From Candidatus Zophobacter franzmannii (lineage in GTDB: Bacteria; Cloacimonadota; Cloacimonadia; Cloacimonadales; JAFGVF01), in NCBI GenBank assembly GCA_030765245.1, contig JAVCCX010000066.1:1-5536 (forward strand): DNA of 5,536 nt, given 5' to 3'. A program made the position numbers and the translations under genes. Positions 4,743-5,536 of this stretch are shown piece after piece. The notes beneath the pieces are model-generated. The model ran no database searches. It was not told the DNA's origin and worked only from the letters and a program-made list of their open reading frames with translations. Each line of letters opens with the position of its first letter. Position 1 is the first letter of the stretch.

Positions 4743-5536
4743 TTTCTTCCCTCCTTCCACTGAAGGTATTGCTCATATTCCATCTTTTGCTTCCGCAGAT
4801 GTGGAGGTAATTCATCAAACATATTGTCGAATACATCATTCAACTCACATCCATACATCTTTTCTGCTTTTACAAATTCAAACTCTACTTTTTCCTTATA
4901 CTCTTCAATCAGCTTCTCTTCTTTGGCTTCATCCCAAAGTTTCTGACTGACGAGATACTGTCTCAAACGTTTAACAGGATCTTTTTCTGCCCATTCAGCT
5001 TCCATCTCAGAAGTTCTGTAACGGGAAGGATCATCTGAAGTAGTATGAGCACCTGTACGGAAGGTCTCAGCTTCAATAAGTACCGGACCATTCCCTGCTT
5101 CAGCATATTCACGGGCAAACTTCACTGCCTTATACATGGCAAAGATGTCATTCCCATCAACATGAAGTGCAGGTACACCATATCCAATACCTTTGGAGGC
5201 AATTGTTTTTGCGGCAGTCTGTCTGTTACGAGGAACAGAGATAGCAAACTGATTGTTTTGTACGATAAAGACAACCGGAACCTTCCAGACACCGGCAAAG
5301 TTAAGTGCTTCATGGAAATCACCTTCCGATGTTCCGCCGTCACCTACAAATGTAAATACAACACCCGGTTTCTTATTATGCTTTATTGAGTAACCAATCC
5401 CAACTCCATGTAAAAGCTGAGAAGCGATTGGTACTGATGATGGGAGGAGATGAGGAGCATCAACAAACTTTGAACCCTGTTCATCACCCTTGAAATATAG
5501 GAAAACTTCATGCATGTGAGCACCTTTAGCAAGCCA
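4739..5536 (-). CDS. pdhA: Pyruvate dehydrogenase E1 component, alpha subunit (N-terminus off window)
   Basis: The alpha subunit carries the diphosphate and Mg2+ site of ThDP. The frame is open to the right edge, giving 265 visible residues from W1 (codon 5534-5536). The family is usually near 360 aa, so about 95-100 N-terminal residues lie outside, and the first visible ATG (5513-5515) is internal. HLLPSSVPIASQLLHGVGIG precedes the ThDP motif: GDG (65-67), then SEGDFHEALNFAG, ending in NN (94-95). NNQFAISVP follows. The active-site loop RTGAHTTSDDPSRYR (160-174) carries H164, and its HTTSDDP form is seen in PDH and related branched-chain E1 alpha proteins. The end, MYGCELNDVF...LPPHLRKQKMEYEQYLQ, has the normal C-terminal helix of this family. 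The gene overlaps pdhB by four bases. Substrate (pyruvate versus branched-chain 2-oxo acid or acetoin) is assigned mainly from the A-B-C-D gene order. Confidence 0.92.
   Translation of the reverse strand, partial: WLAKGAHMHEVFLYFKGDEQGSKFVDAPHLLPSSVPIASQLLHGVGIGYSIKHNKKPGVVFTFVGDGGTSEGDFHEALNFAGVWKVPVVFIVQNNQFAISVPRNRQTAAKTIASKGIGYGVPALHVDGNDIFAMYKAVKFAREYAEAGNGPVLIEAETFRTGAHTTSDDPSRYRTSEMEAEWAEKDPVKRLRQYLVSQKLWDEAKEEKLIEEYKEKVEFEFVKAEKMYGCELNDVFDNMFDELPPHLRKQKMEYEQYLQWKEGRK
4743..4756 (-). promoter_or_regulatory. pdhB ribosome binding site within the end of pdhA
   Basis: AAGGAGGG (4749-4756) followed by AAGAAA and ATG (4740-4742) lies inside the last codons of pdhA. The start overlaps the pdhA TGA (4739-4741) as ATGA, the classic arrangement for coupled translation of two subunits needed in equal amounts. 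Confidence 0.8.

Overview
The window is bacterial DNA, AT-rich to moderate in GC. It has tightly packed genes, strong AGGAGG-type ribosome binding sites and one probable TTG start. The phylum cannot be fixed from this sequence alone. The two-subunit (alpha plus beta) E1 is the type found in Gram-positive bacteria and many other lineages, not the single-chain E1 of E. coli. Strong Shine-Dalgarno sequences argue against a typical Bacteroidota gene style, although the intergenic hairpin cluster resembles repeats I loosely associate with Bacteroidota/Ignavibacteria-like genomes.

The right-hand 4.4 kb (1133-5536, minus strand) is a pyruvate dehydrogenase-type operon, transcribed right to left: E1 alpha (pdhA, missing its N-terminus at the window edge), E1 beta (pdhB), the lipoyl-bearing acyltransferase E2 (pdhC) and the flavoprotein E3 (lpdA/pdhD). 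Together they would convert a 2-oxo acid, most likely pyruvate, with CoA and a nicotinamide cofactor to acyl-CoA, CO2 and the reduced cofactor. The junctions are extremely tight. pdhA and pdhB overlap by ATGA, and at the next two junctions the upstream TAG stop forms part of the next Shine-Dalgarno sequence. The pdhB and pdhC starts should be set at internal ATG codons rather than at upstream GTG codons that lie inside the ribosome binding sites. A strong intrinsic terminator at 1092-1113 closes the operon.

Between the terminator and the next gene (449-1091) I see no convincing protein gene, but there is much structure. 834-1077 holds seven hairpins in a row: a three-hairpin repeat unit, a short hairpin, two hairpins that look like paralogous copies with compensatory base changes, and a long imperfect hairpin. 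631-775 holds a perfect 13-base inverted repeat about 108 bases apart, beside a short tandem duplication. A sigma70-like promoter match sits at 492-519.

The left edge (1-448, minus strand) is the start of a probable exported or membrane-anchored protein of unknown function. It begins at TTG behind an AGGGG ribosome binding site and runs off the window.

The central enzymes are ordinary except for E3. Its nicotinamide-binding domain departs clearly from the usual dihydrolipoamide dehydrogenase pattern, in a direction that partly resembles NADP-binding glutathione reductases. That and the hairpin cluster are the most interesting parts. I do not see a clear new defence or mobile system.
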